DNA of 64,000 nt, taken from Ctena decussata. Its lineage: Eukaryota; Mollusca; Bivalvia; Lucinida; Lucinidae. The position numbers were made by a program, and so were the translations under genes. The first letter of the stretch is position 1, and each line of letters opens with the position of its first letter. Shown in pieces: positions 1 through 12,042 of this stretch. Below the pieces are notes generated by a model. It saw only the letters and a list, made by a program, of their open reading frames with translations, was not told where the DNA came from and did not search any database. The stretch is from contig OZ022502.1 in assembly GCA_963989385.1 (NCBI GenBank), positions 12,759,001-12,823,000 of the forward strand. The letters run 5' to 3'.

Positions 1-577
1 GCAGAAATACAGACCGTGAAAGAGTTTTGATTGAACGAAATTTGACGTTTTTCGCCGATTTTAAGCAATAGGGACCAGAATTGTGACGTCAGTGCATTTT
101 AACAGACAGAGCCCTGAGATAATTGTATAGCAGAAAGAACCAAAATTATCCTGTACTCGATAACCGACCAATTAACTTTAGCATAATACTGGAAATTACG
201 GAATGAAATGTCGAATTCCCTAAAAATCAGTTATTTTAATTTATGCCAGAGTTCAGACCATTTTCATTTACAATCATTATATGTGTGTCTCTAAAGCCAA
301 AACATAGCTATAACGGAAGGTGTTCCTAAATTTTCAATATCTCTGTACATATCATACATAATGAGCATAACAAAAACACGTCCTTACCAAAATGACGTCG
401 ATAAAAATCACACGTGGTACCCAGCATGAACGTGACGTCATATTAAAATTTTGATCTCAAACATGGATTCGAAAACATAAAAGACACCCTTTGGTGTTAC
501 ATGAAGGATACCCATTTCTGTATAAAATCAACTTATCTACAAAGGTGTTTCCATTACTTAATGATCACCCCACGTAG
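1..577. repeat. Left arm of window-scale inverted repeat
   Basis: Read in reverse complement, this segment aligns with two blocks at the right end: 1 to about 275 with 63690-63972, and about 281-577 with 59099-59411. Shared landmarks are ACAGACCGTGAAAG, AACCGACCAATTAACTTTAG, GTATCCTTCATGTA and TACGTGGGGTGATCATTA. Homology stops sharply at 577. The outer limit is cut by the window edge. No coding potential is seen. Confidence 0.85.
276..280. other. Empty target site of the 4.3 kb transposon
   Basis: A single ATTAT (ATAAT on the minus strand) lies here, flanked by AATC and ATGTGTG. In the right copy of the repeat the same position is split by the 4268 bp element and ATAAT is present on both sides. 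This is the uninserted allele of that site in a paralogous copy. Confidence 0.8.
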
Positions 578-880
578 CATGACTGAATAGAAGGATGGTT
601 GAATAGTAGCGTGATTGAACTGTAGCAAGGCTAATAGAACCATTTTTGAATAGCAGGATGATTGAATAGTAGCATGGTTGAATAGAAACATGATTGAATA
701 GTATCAGGATTTAATGGTAACATGGTTGAATAGTAGCATGATTGAATAGATGCGTGGTTAAAAAGTAGCATGGTTGAATAGTAGCACGATTGAATAATAG
801 CATGGTTGAATGGCAGGTTGACTGAATAGCAGCTTGGTTTAGTTGTAGAATGAATGAATAGTAGAATGATTTAATTATTA
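578..880. repeat. Minisatellite, about 20 bp unit
   Basis: A degenerate tandem array alternates TGATTGAATAG with TAGCATGGTTGAATAG. It starts directly where the inverted repeat ends. Open frames across it are by-products of the periodicity. Confidence 0.85.
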
Positions 881-886
881 CAGTAC

Positions 887-946
887 CTTCTAAGTATTCA
901 CTGAGCACACGACGGAGATCTTCATCATAACTTTCCTTCTGAATTC
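887..946 (-). CDS. Probable single internal exon of an unidentified gene
   Basis: On the minus strand a long pyrimidine tract ends in CTTTACAG, followed by a 60 nt open segment and then a GAAG|GTACTG donor. The exon is 3n long, begins with two bases of a split codon and ends with one base, so it is a symmetric phase 1-1 exon. It encodes an acidic, helix-like IQKESYDEDLRRVLSEYLE segment. I do not recognise the protein. The partner exons were not found; they may lie left of the window or be lost. Confidence 0.45.
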
Positions 947-1121
947 CTGTAAAGAGAAAGAAAAATAATATTTAGAATATTACATATTGAAGCAAAGTAA
1001 TCAAGTATTTTAATCAAATGATAATAGTAAAAATAATGAAATAAATGAATGGGATATATAAAAAGAGCAAAATATCACTTTATATCAACATTGTTGATGT
1101 CATTTACTGACAATTCATCAT

Positions 1122-1361
1122 ATGAGCCGCGACACGAGAAAACCAACAATGTGGTTGTGCGCCCAGCTCAGGCTCGGATCAGCCTGGGCATCCGCCAAAT
1201 TTGATCAGACTCTTCGTTAAGTGCTCAAAGGGTAGCTAAGGGTCTAAGCTACCTCCATGCGGACAGCAAAGATTCTGATCAGACTGGGCGGATGCCCAGG
1301 CTGATCTGAGTCTACGCTGGGCGCACAACCACATTGTTGGTTTTCTCGTGTCGCGGCTCAT
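1122..1361. mobile_element. Palindromic MITE, family M1 (copy 1)
   Basis: The 240 bp imperfect palindrome has ends TGAGCCGCGACACGAGAAAA and its complement, with inner motifs TGTGCGCCCAGC and CAGATCAGCCTGGGCAT. It is flanked by TA on both sides, the only copy with a convincing target duplication. It has no ORF and is a non-autonomous TIR element. About 13 copies of this family are in the window. Confidence 0.85.
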
Positions 1362-1728
1362 ATTGTGGTTTGATATCTATATTTTATCATGGTCTTGTGA
1401 AAAAGTTCATGAAGGCCTTATTTTATTTTTGGAAATCTATTTATTAGATTTGGTAAAAAAAAACTCTTAGGGCAACCTGCAGGAATTCTGCACAAGTCGC
1501 GGATTTGTGTTATGAAACAGACCTCTAGATATCTATTTGACAACTGGCTATTTTGAAGAAATGGATATCTCGCCGTATGCAAATAAAGCTTATTCTTAAG
1601 ATACAAGATTTCTATTCATCTTTTAAGAATTAAAATCTGATTTTCGGCGTTCACCGTGTCATGAGGCCAGGCGCGAAGCGCTTCTTGTAGAATTTTAGCG
1701 ACGAACATCAAAGTTTAATTCTTACATT

Positions 1729-1970
1729 TGAGCCGCGATACGACAAAACCAACAATGTGGTTGTGCGCCGAGCGCATACTCAGATCAGCCTGGACATCCG
1801 CCCAGTTTTTTCAGACTCCTCGTTAAATGCTCATTCAAATGGTAGCTAAGGGTCTAAGCTACCTCCATGCGGACAGCGAAGACTCTGATCAGACTGGGCG
1901 GATGCCCAGGCTGATCTTAGTCTGTGCTAAGCGCACAACCACATTGTTGGTTTTGTCGTGTCGCGGCTCA
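1729..1970. mobile_element. Palindromic MITE M1 (copy 2)
   Basis: Same palindrome as copy 1, with arms of about 110 bp ending in TGAGCCGCGA and TCGCGGCTCA. It is full length with a few substitutions. Confidence 0.85.
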
Positions 1971-2471
1971 TTTACAGTTTATTTTAGAGGTACTTTGAGA
2001 TATCAGTGTTTGAGATACGAATATCAACTCTACCTCCTAAGACACTTACTGAGTGTATCATCTACATTCTGTTGTGCAAGATAAATACAATTTTGGGTTG
2101 AAGGAAGACACACTTCTGTAAAAGGGCATCTCGAAACTCAGGATATATGGTGAATTATTGCTATTTATTTATGTGTCCCGCGGAATGTGACAGTAAGTGT
2201 GACTCGGAGAGGGACGCTAGTTGCCTGCAGAGACCTGCCAATCATCTCTTCTTTCAAACTTACCTAAAACTTGCATATTTCAGAAAGATAGCAATACATC
2301 TCCTGTTAAGACTGTATATAAGCATAGTTTGTTTTTTGTTTTGGGCATGTTTATTTCGAATAGTCGTTAAGGTAAATGGATACAGCTGATGCATTTTAAC
2401 CTACGGGTATTATTTTCTGACTTTCTGTTTGCTTTCCTTTACGATGAAGCTCTACCAAATTAAATAATAAT

Positions 2472-2709
2472 TGGGTCGCAACACGAGAAAACCAACAAAG
2501 TGGTTGTGTGCCCGGTGCAAACTCAGATCAGCCTGGGCATCCGCCCAGTTTGGTCAGACTCTTCGTTAATGCCTCAATGGGTAGCTAAGGGTCTAAGCTA
2601 CCTCCATGCGGGCAGCGAAGATTCTGATCGGACTGGGCGGATGCCCAGGCTGATCTGAGTCTGCGCTGGGCGCACAACCACACTGTTGGTTTTGTCGTGT
2701 CGCGGCTCA
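2472..2709. mobile_element. Palindromic MITE M1 (copy 3)
   Basis: Full-length copy. The left terminus is mutated (GGGTCGCAACACGAG) while the right one keeps TCGTGTCGCGGCTCA. Confidence 0.85.
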
Positions 2710-3150
2710 ATGATTTTTTAAAAAAAAGTCTCTCTAGGGGAGCGAATGTTTTTCTTTAAAAGATTGTCTCCATTGTGCGGATGGCTAAAAAAGAAAATAA
2801 CCGAGTAAATTCCCCTGAAATTGTTGTCAATTACCTTAAAACTAGGTTTCTCTTAAAGCAACCCAGATACAGTGTAGTGTCGGCCAAGTATGACGACTTA
2901 ATGTTATAGCAATTCAATCATTTTAGATTCGGATCAACTTCCTCCTTTATATAATTTGCACCGCATTTACATAAAGTCTGCGTGACAACGTATGCAAGCT
3001 ACGCATGTTCACATCCGCATTCTCTTGAGAGCAATCTCAGTTTGCCCGTAGAAAAATTTGTAATTGCTAGTTTAGTACGAATACCAATTGCACATGCTAT
3101 GCAGTCTGCATAAGTGCACACGCTTTTATTTCACATATGACAAGCCACTT
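2710..3150. other. No recognisable feature
   Basis: AT-rich unique-looking sequence. I see no exon-like segment, repeat or hairpin beyond short A/T runs. Confidence 0.5.
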
Positions 3151-3154
3151 AAGC

Positions 3155-3215
3155 TCAAAGGATTAAGCGCTGGCCAGCTGATCTAGTGATTCCGGGTTCA
3201 AATCCTGTTAATGCG
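3155..3215 (+). mobile_element. tRNA-derived SINE head (fragment)
   Basis: GGCCAGCTGATC is followed by CGGGTTCAAATCC, an intact RNA polymerase III B-box, and then GCGGAAATATC. The same arrangement recurs at 5905-5975 (minus) and, without a clean B-box, at 7417-7480 and 53640-53734. It cannot fold as a working tRNA because the acceptor stem is missing. I interpret it as a decayed SINE. Confidence 0.5.
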
Positions 3216-3817
3216 GAAATATCGGGATTTCATATCACATAGTCTTTCACTATCACCCTCCCGACGCCCTGCTAAGACCGAAATATTGTTGAAAAGGAGG
3301 TACAACCGCAAATCATCCACCTTCTACATGGCTGACGTAGCATTAAAATGTACCTTATCGATATGTGCTAAAAGAAGAATCAGCTCAGCCTGCGCTTCCA
3401 TGAAGTCTGATCAGTGTTTTACTGCTTATGGGTCTAGAGAAAAATAAACTTCTGATAAGTCTACAGAGATACACAGTTTGATCTGAGTATTTACATTACA
3501 ATTAAAACTATAAGAGTTCCTTCAAGAGCAGAGAACACTTTCAAAAGAAGGAACATGGCTCATACTTCGAAGTTTAGGCAATTCAAGCCTCATCAGTGAC
3601 CCTGACTTGAGCTAGTAACTAAAGCCAGATAAAACATACGGTAATTTCTTAATTTTGATAAAGCAGTCAATTCAAAGACTGATAGGTATCCAAAAGGGTC
3701 CAAATGAATAAAAAGTGATGAACAAGAATACGAGTAAATCAATCAAAATTTTCTCAGAATATATTTTCTCTTATTTCAAAGGACAAACATAAAATATTAT
3801 ATGCACTATGGTGGGAG

Positions 3818-3956
3818 ACGTTCCTTAACGTCCCACCAATACCTAGGTGACAGGGAGAGGGACCTCGGTTTATAATCGCAGAAACGGGGAATCGACCCTA
3901 TGACCCCTTGATTTGTAGTTTTGCAACTTATCGGCTACACTACAGCCGCCCCTAAG
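3818..3956 (-). mobile_element. tRNA-derived SINE, family S2
   Basis: On the minus strand the head reads GGCGGCTGTAGTGTAGCCGATAA, with box B GGTCGATTCCC. The tail contains AAACCGAGGTCC and TTGGTGGGACGTTAA. The same head and tail recur at 11853-12018 and the tail alone at 38024-38092. Confidence 0.7.
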
Positions 3957-4552
3957 TCTACAAAGATACGCAGTCTGATTTGATTGTTTACAAAGCAAAG
4001 CTGCTTAAAACGGCCTCTACTTACGAGATCCACACGTGTGGCATCAGTATGTTCACACATTTCCCATTTCAGTGATTTCTTATATTGCATTTATCTGTGT
4101 ATTATATCGCTGTAGCTGAAAACCTGTACGTTCAAGGGTTTAATGTATATTCAAATGAGAATCACTACATATACTGAAACGATTTAAAAACGCACCAACG
4201 TATTAATCGATTATTTTTTCTTACCAAAAAAAGAGCATTTTCCGAATGTTAGTTTCGACGTTCTGTAACGGGGGTACCTTGACCTTGAAACAACGTAAAA
4301 TCAGAAGATTCCTTTACAAAAATCATATAAAAATGAATTTCAAACGATGTGCTTTATCATCAGAGGGCTTGCACATGGATGATCCATTCCGTATGGGACG
4401 TTAGATAAACTGCAGTCCAAGGTAGACGGAAGGCAACGATCAGGAACCAACACATTTACTTACCACGGTTTCCACTGTTTGCTTATGTCTTTTTATGGGA
4501 CGTTAGGCATTAACCATCAAATTATTGTCTCCGCATAAAAGTTGGTGACAGT

Positions 4553-5095
4553 TTGGAAGCTGAATCCATTATTTTGGCAAATAACAACTTATATTTAGTG
4601 CAAGGCAGTGACAGCCCTATCGAGACAGGTACTCCAACAGTACGGAGCACCTTCACGATCTCCTGTGTATCTGACTTACCCTCAGAGAAAGACAGTAACG
4701 GCCAAGCCAACAAGGCAAGCAGACTGTTAAAAAAATACCATCATTTCAGACGATGACATCATTTCTTCAGTGGAAAACAGTTACAGCCCTAACAAGGCAA
4801 GCAGATATTTTTAAGAGCAGGTTTACTTACCTTCATTGGAAGACAGTAACAGCTTACCTTCACTGGAAGACAGTAATATTTTACTACAGTGGAAGACAGT
4901 GGCAGCTTACCTTCAGTGAAAGACAGTGGCAGCTTACTGTCAGTAGAAGACAGTGGCAACTTACCTTCAGTGGAAGACAATGAAAGCTTACCTTCAATGG
5001 AAGACAGGGACAGCCCTAAGAAGGCAAGTAGACCCACTTTAAATAGCATGCTTCACAAGGTTTTAGAGCAAGTGTCTTCCTGCAATAAATGTTGA
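4553..5095 (+). repeat. Coding-like 30 bp minisatellite
   Basis: Between about 4750 and 5010 a 30 bp unit (GTGGAAGACAGTGGCAGCTTACCTTCA) is repeated. In one plus frame it reads as a 10-residue repeat of the type SLPSVEDSGN. Related DSN.(S)PNKASR segments appear three times (about 4690, 4785 and 5015). The array stays open in the 4889-5095 frame but upstream units carry a stop. It could be a decayed repeat-rich exon or plain satellite; no gene can be named. Confidence 0.45.
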
Positions 5096-5349
5096 ATAAT
5101 TCACTTTTTATCGTAATATGCATATTCTAGGGTGAATGGGTACGTTTTCATTGGACTAACCTCTGTCATTCATGTCTTTTTTCTTCGCAATAGGATTGAA
5201 TTTTCAAAGAAAATATGATCCTTTAAAAGCAAATTCTTAACTTTAAGAAAATGTCTGCATTAGGAACAGATTCACCTTGAAGTGTATGGACACACGTTTA
5301 TTCTCCATTTACCAAAACTTTTATTTTGCGACTTCTTGTTAACGAGTAT

Positions 5350-5401
5350 ACCAATTTTGGAAGGACATCATGGTCCTGGACCATGCTGTCCTTCCAAAAT
5401 T
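5350..5401. repeat. Near-perfect hairpin
   Basis: AATTTTGGAAGGACATCATGG and its complement are separated by almost no loop (TCCTGGA). Both arms are about 24 bp. It is probably the remnant of a small inverted-repeat element. Confidence 0.7.
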
Positions 5402-5904
5402 TGTTCTACTCTTAAAATCATTTATTCCTATTTTGCAGAGCATTGTTTGCATAGATTTATTTTCCGGCCGGCTTTGTTCTATCAACACCTACATCAGATC
5501 GGGATATTTCTTACATAATATGTCAGGTTTACTGGACTGTTGCATAGATTTGTGAGTTGAAAAGGCTGCAGTTTGGAAAGGCTGTAGCTTAACAAAATGT
5601 TTTCACTCGTCGAAAAGGTACATTCAGTTCTAACTGATAGCTTAAAGACTGTGGAAGGAGTTGATAATACAAACTTGCCGATGAACACAGTTTCAAACTG
5701 ATTTCTTTGTGCAAAATTTAAATAAACTGATACACTGTAAAAATTTATGAATGAGTTTTTATATATAAGCTTGCCATGCTGTATCAGATGGATGGTTAAC
5801 TTGGAATTTCATGTCCTTTTTAACAGTGTTTTAGTCATATCAGGGCAATGGGAGGGTGGAATGAAGGTTGTGTGCAATGAAACCCCATTTACGGTTGGAA
5901 AGAT

Positions 5905-5975
5905 TTCCGCCTCCAGCGGGTCTCGAACCTGGGACCGCCAGATCAGCAGGCCAGCCTTCTGAGCTACCGGGGCTT
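5905..5975 (-). mobile_element. tRNA-like SINE head
   Basis: The minus strand reads GCCCCGGTAGCTCAGAAGG (A-box-like) and CCAGGTTCGAGACCC (B-box), spaced as in a tRNA. The 3' acceptor strand does not pair fully with the 5' strand and the T-stem is imperfect. I call it a SINE head rather than a tRNA gene. Confidence 0.5.
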
Positions 5976-6150
5976 CTAAGTCTGAAAATGTCGTGATTTT
6001 GTAAAAAAACAATTTTGTTTTGTTCTTCAAAAGGGGATAAGCACATCTTTAATATATCTGTAACAGCTGTGCAGTTTTAAACGTTTCAAATATTTTGCTT
6101 AAAAACTGAAGGAGGACATGCGTACATGTACACACATTTTTGAGGAGCGA

Positions 6151-6179
6151 CCGACAGACAGACAGACAGACAGACAGAA
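6151..6179. repeat. (CAGA)n microsatellite
   Basis: About seven units of the tetranucleotide in a row. Confidence 0.9.
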
Positions 6180-6346
6180 GAATGGGCAGGGGTAAAACAA
6201 ATTGGTTCCTGTCTATCGACGGGACAGCATGGAAAGGTTTTACAAGCTTTAAAATATAAGACCCTTCTAACGTCTTTTATCTTTTTTTTCGTCAAATAAC
6301 GGCTCAATAAACGGTGTTTCGAACTCGGGGAGGTAGGGATAGAACT

Positions 6347-6571
6347 GGGGCCGTATTTATAAATCAACTTAAGTGGTTGCTATGCTGTTGCTACGGCTGA
6401 ATTTCTATGAAGGAGATTCCTTACAACTATGAAATTTGGTCTGGAGGAACAGTCTTACAACAAGACTGTTCCTCCAGACCAAATTTCATAGTTGTAGGGA
6501 ATCTCCTTTATAGATATTTAGCCTTAGCAACAGCATAGCAACGATTTAAGTGGCTTTATGAATACGGCCCC
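6347..6571. mobile_element. Palindromic MITE, family M2 (copy 1)
   Basis: 225 bp palindrome with ends GGGGCCGTATTTATAAA and TTTATGAATACGGCCCC and a short centre near 6460. The inner arms carry CTATGAAATTTGGTCTGGAG and its complement. A second copy is at 54459-54670. No ORF. Confidence 0.85.
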
Positions 6572-7416
6572 AGATTCCTAGAAACAACTATAAATTAATG
6601 GTAACAAAACAATGACCAATTTTGCATTTTTGTATATTCTCAAATCAACTTTCTTCACAAGATCTCTGGATTTGGTGATAAATTATAAAATTTGAGGGAA
6701 AAAATCATAACTTGGAATGCTCATTCCTTTTTGACCAGTAGATTTGTCCTTCCTTATTCCCGTAAACAAAATGTTGATTTTTTATCACACATGTGTTTTG
6801 CGGCGTCTGAACTGGTTCTACACAGTTTGCATATGTCTGGTCAAATTCTGTATCATTTTATTGCATTTTCTGCAAATTAGCATTAAGAAATATTATAACG
6901 TACCTTTTTATCTCGAACAAACAGATGCTGAATAGCTAGATGTTGTTTCAGTAACGAGCGAAAGAAGTGATTGTGATAGTCCAAAACTATCTCTATATCA
7001 ATACATGTAGTTTTATGCACCTACTTTTGCTGCGATCATATCTAACTTCTAACATCTAACTTAACATAAACTTTTTATATTTCTCAATAAACCAAAAATA
7101 TATTGCTCAGCCCGATATAAGAAAAAGAAACACCTTCGCAAAAGGAAACATCGAATGTCTCCTTCTCAGCCAAAACGCATACGCTAAACAGGGCCGTCGG
7201 TGTTCGCCTTTTGTTTTCTGAAGGTCGTGGTACTATCTACAAACTAGATTTGTGCGGATTAATCTACACTGTTCAGTTTGGCTAAATAAGTGGGGTTTTC
7301 TCGTGCAAAGTCTCATACTATATACTACTATACTACCATGAGTTTTCTTTTTTTCCAAAAAGAAAAAAAAACTTTCGTGACTTCCTGTTTGCTTTTATGG
7401 ACAACAGCAGGAACCG
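6572..7416. other. No gene recognised
   Basis: AT-rich spacer. A segment near 6796-6840 (GCGGCGTCTGAACTGGTT) recurs at 41810-41850, so part of it is dispersed repeat. Confidence 0.4.
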
Positions 7417-7480
7417 CGGTAGCTGAGTGAGTGAAATGCTGGCCTGCATAGCTTGTGGTCCGCAGATCAAAGAGCAGACT
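7417..7480 (+). mobile_element. tRNA-like SINE head (degenerate)
   Basis: ACCGCGGTAGCTGAGTGAG followed by GCTGGCCTGCATAGC matches the A-box half of the 5905-5975 copy in the opposite orientation. The B-box half is decayed. Confidence 0.4.
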
Positions 7481-8004
7481 GTTCAGGGTCTTCACTGTTT
7501 GACCTTTCATCTGCGTCTTTTTGGAGGTATTACTGCATTGTAAACCCAAACTGCTCCGTTTTGAGGACAATTACGGTAATTATTTTAGATGTTCAAATTT
7601 CTAGAGCTTTTTTGTTACGGTAATTGCATCATTACACCTACTAAAATGAAAATTTTATGTTCTGCTTTTCGCTTAGCCACATCCGTCTGCCTTTGTGCGT
7701 TGCTACTTATTTTAATATCACATTTTTGAAAGGGTTGTCCAAAGGCGGATGCTGAAGGGCAAAACTTCTCCAAAACTTAGCTGATATTCGTAAATGTCAT
7801 CAGATTTAATGTGGATGTGCACGTAGGTAACTTATTAAAATGTTAGACTTACGAGGGACGATCAAAATGTTCTCGGCATTACCATGTTCTGAAAACCTTA
7901 TAGTGGATTTGTGTTATTTCTTTACTGTCGACCATCTAGTCTATATATATATAACATAAGCCCTGTAGGACTTTTATTTTGATCAACAAATTAAACACAA
8001 GGTT

Positions 8005-8480
8005 ACGCTGTGTTGCGGTACGTGAGACCGTGAAACATTTCACGTGCTGCAGCACAGCGAGACATGACTCTTGTACATAGCCGTGTTTGATATCTTGCTT
8101 TTGTAGCGTTGTGTTTAATTTGTAGCAAGCTTCAAATCTACCCATGCATCACTGTAAAAGTCGCAACGCCTTGTATAGCATGTTATGACATACTTTACCT
8201 TTTCTTTTTGTTCCTGAATGTGTTTTGTACTGTCATTAGTCAGTAACGGATCGATCGAATACAAGCAGTCACTGCGTTGCAGCACGTGAAACATTTCATA
8301 GCGAGATATGACTCTTGTACATATCCACGTTTAATACTTTGGCTACTGTAGCATTGGGTTTAATTTGCAGCACGCTTCAAACATCGCATAACAATCTAAC
8401 CTTGCATCAATATAAAGCATGTTATTACATGTTATACATTTTTCTTGTTGTTTTTGAATGTTTTATTTTTTCTCTATCTC
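8005..8480. repeat. Direct duplication, about 230 bp unit
   Basis: Segment 8005-8235 and segment 8268-8480 align in the same orientation. Shared blocks are ACGTGAAACATTTC, ATGACTCTTGTACATA, GTTTAATTTG and AGCATGTTAT. The copies have diverged by many substitutions. No conserved ORF. Confidence 0.7.
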
Positions 8481-8507
8481 TGTCTCTCTCTGCTCTTTAT
8501 CATTAGT

Positions 8508-8632
8508 CCTTTTTCACACTTGCCACTGACTCCCCTTTGTGGTAAACCTTTAAAGGCAGGAGTTCTCTGCCTGGGGGGGGGGGGTCCTTTTTCACACTTG
8601 CCACTGACTTCCCTTTTGTAAACCTTTAAAGG
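8508..8632. repeat. Short direct repeat around a G-run
   Basis: CCTTTTTCACACTTGCCACT and the following 30 bases occur twice (8508-8556 and 8585-8632), separated by CTGCCTGG and a run of G residues. The copies are nearly identical, so the duplication is recent. Confidence 0.85.
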
Positions 8633-8822
8633 AGCAATGGCATATCATACCTTTACAGGTATAGGTGTTAAAATTTATTCGACCAGTCAGTGGGCCAGAT
8701 GTACCAGTTATTATAATAATAACATTGGCTGATTGGAGGTGTGACACTTTGTGATCAAGAGACAGAATGACACTGTGGAAGATAATTCTCCTAATATAGT
8801 CCACTCCGGCCTTTAAGAGCAA

Positions 8823-11302
8823 CTATCTTCATAATGTGTCATTGAACGACAAAACTGATCATGTGACGTTGTCCTTAAGTGACGTCTAAGGTAAGCGAAC
8901 GTCTTGATTGGTCCGTGTAGACGTCGCGCACGATGTTCGAACATTGGACACTTCCAGAGGGTCATTTGCAAAGAAATCTTTTATTTTAAGCAGAAGCTGT
9001 TCATGTTATACATCAAATGGAAGCTAAAACTCTGCAGAATATGACTGTGTAATTTTTAATTATTTCAAATATACCATTTTAAAGAGGGACGACAAAGCTA
9101 TACGATTTTCAGTCCAAAATCGCACGTCCAGCGTTACATTTTTCGGCCACCTCCAATCATAAAGTGATAAATGAACCGCATAAAACGCACGAGAACATAT
9201 CAACTTTTTAACAGATGTTTACCATAATGTATGTTTAAGACAATTTCCGTTGTTTTTCTATACGGGCGTCCTTTACGGTGAGAAAATCTGAAGTATAATT
9301 GTAAATAGAAAATGTCCATCTACAGAAGAAATGTCACCGTCGTAATAAACAAATACATATAAACACGGAAGGAAAAAGAGGATGGGTAAGATTAAAATAT
9401 ATCTTAAATGCACAATGGTTACTCTTTATGGTGAGATATATTTCGTTAGGACTGCTCGTCGAATGAAATTTTTAAGATGCCAGTTTCAATTTCTCAGTAA
9501 TTGTCCCATGACGTAAAATCGGTGTCTCGATTTATGAACTGCTTTGAGAAAACTTATTTTGTCAGATTTTGAACCAATATAATTGAATTAGCATAGTTTA
9601 TAGAAAATGCACATTGTTTGTAGATTACAGAAATATGCAACTTTCTGTGTTGCGCTTTAAATTTTAGAAACAAAGAATATCATTTTGATTTCTCATAAAA
9701 TGTCCCAGGAACGCGATTTAGCTCTAATGACACACAGTCATTCCGTGTTGTATGATCATTTCAGTATTGATGTCCAGCCGTTGATATATAATTTTATAAA
9801 AATCACCGAAAACTAATTCATCAGATACAAGTGACATTAAACACTTTAGTAAAAGGAGATATTTTTGTTAATTAGCAGCAGTAACTGATAATAAGTAAGT
9901 AGCATAGTTAAGGGCTTGTACATGTATTATGGACAAAAGAGAGAGAAAATAAAAAATTTAAAAAAAGAAAAAAGACGCTCACTAAACCTATTAAACGCCA
10001 AACTGAATATGTGTATATGCTTGCCGTTCGGTATACATGTGCAGAAACGCCTGACGATATCAAGACAGTTATCTTCTCTGTGAAGTAAAATGGGCGTTAA
10101 ATCTGACTTTATTTAATTTTTATAATCATTAAACCAACAATTCAAAAAAAAAAAACACAAAAAAAAGTCACCTCTCAATATCTCAAAGTCGAAGATCATC
10201 TCAAAATACTGATATCTAGAAGTTAATCGTCTGGTCTGAGGAAGTTTACTTTAGTACTAGTAGTTTGAGATATCCGGAGTTAAAATGGAAAGACAAAGAG
10301 AAATATGTCCGATCTATATTCTTCGTTATAAGAGGGACCTTTGATATATCAGTGTTTGAGATTACGACAGTCAACTGTATACGAGTCTGTCAGTCATAGA
10401 GTCAATAAATGAATATGAATAAATGAGCAAATGAATGAGTGAATGAATTACTGAAAGGATTGATAAAATAAACGAAGGAAAGAATGAAATTCTTCGTGCG
10501 CTTAATTTCTAATAACCACGACGTCATTTTAATGTAACGCTTTACGACGAACATCGTGCGTGACGTCGTAACGTTCGATTCATGCCACCTCATGGCGTCG
10601 GCTGTTTGAGGTGGTGGCGAAACACGTCGTTACTAAATTTTCTTCGACCAATATTTTACATGTTCTACACTTAATTGCAACGAAAACTGGTAAGTATAAA
10701 GAAGCCAGCGGTCGTCGATATAATTTCCTTCGCGCTTCATGGAATTTTAGTTCCGCCCACTTGCTTTATCACACGATAAACGCTGAAAAATCAAATGTAA
10801 ATTCTAAATTGACGGCTCAAACACTAAGTACATGTAGATGAGAAGACAATGATCAGGAGACGATATAATCGCTTTACCACATTCTGTCCTTAACACCATA
10901 CGGGAAAGATAAATAGAAACACGGTGCAGAAGGTAAAGAAGTCAAGCGAAAACCCAGCTGATCAGGTCTTTAGCACATGGCCACGAGGCTGTAAAAAGTC
11001 AAAGACGTTTATGAACAAATAGAAATCAATAATGACAATAATAGTAGTAAAACAACAATAGATCCACCTCATAGGGACAGTCAGTTATAGATAACTGAGC
11101 GTGGGGAAGGGGCATAAATCTATTTCATGTAAGTAGAAATATCGTGAAAAAGATAATTGCCAAAAGTAACATAGCCGTGGGTTCTGTAAATACGAAAGAG
11201 ATAATTTATATTATGAGAAATGACTATTAGAAGAACAAGATGCTGTTCTAGGTAATATTATACTCAATACTTCTGTGAAGTTAGATTAAAATCAGTCCAT
11301 AA
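8823..11302. other. Gene-poor 2.5 kb stretch
   Basis: AT-rich, with A-runs near 10150 and short repeated phrases such as TATCAGTGTTTGAGAT (also at about 2000). I see no exon with good splice sites, no RNA gene and no transposon ends. Confidence 0.4.
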
Positions 11303-11435
11303 ATGAGGCGTGATACAACAAAGGCAACAAAGTGGCATATGTGCCCTGTCAAGACTCAGATCAGCCTTGGCATTCGCCGAGTATGACCTGAGTCTTTACT
11401 GTCTGCATTGAGCTTGCTTAGCATACAATTTTCAA
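11303..11435. mobile_element. MITE M1 (partial, copy 4)
   Basis: Only the left half is recognisable: TGAGGCGTGATACAACAAAG, then CTCAGATCAGCCTTGGCATTC. Confidence 0.6.
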
Positions 11436-11852
11436 TTTTAATCGAATCTTTGCCGTATCATCCTGGTGTGATTTTGTAGCATAAAATCTTTGAACTTTTT
11501 TGTGGTTGCTGTTGTATTGCTTTGGCTCCTAATTGATTTCGGTGAATACTGACACCTACAAGTCAGCGATTTTGTATTCATTAATCAAAGGTTTATCTGT
11601 AAAATGTTTAGACCAGAAAGAAAAAAGATGAAGTAAAAATCGAATTCGCTCTGACAGCATATCGTCTGAAAACTGTACAGTCAGATTTTCTTTATCAATT
11701 TTGTTTACATACTATATTGTTTAAAATATGAGTTCATATAATAAAAATCCCGATCTAGGTCAACCTTAACCTTAAAACGCAATTCGGCAAATAACTACCC
11801 TCGCACTGGATGCTGGTGTGGTACCGAAACATACAGGTTACTCATTTCGTAG

Positions 11853-12018
11853 TAGCGGCTGAAGTGTAGTGGATAACTCTCCGGACTACCAATCCTGGGG
11901 TCGCAAGATCGATCCCCTGCTTCTCCGGTCTTTCGGATGAGACTTTAAACCGAGGTCCCGTCTCCATATGACCTCGTTGTTGGTGGGACGTAAAACCCGA
12001 GTTCACTCACTCACTCAT
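11853..12018 (+). mobile_element. tRNA-derived SINE S2, near full length
   Basis: The head is TAGCGGCTGAAGTGTAGTGG, with box B AAGATCGATCCCC. The conserved body GATGAGACTTTAAACCGAGG is followed by TTGGTGGGACGT and a (CACT)n-like tail. This is the best preserved copy of the family in the window. Confidence 0.75.
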
Positions 12019-12042
12019 TACTCATTTCGTGGATCGAAATAC

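Noticed and set aside
5905..5975. tRNA gene on the minus strand
   Set aside because: A and B boxes are present but the acceptor and T stems do not pair properly. Related degenerate copies indicate a SINE head.
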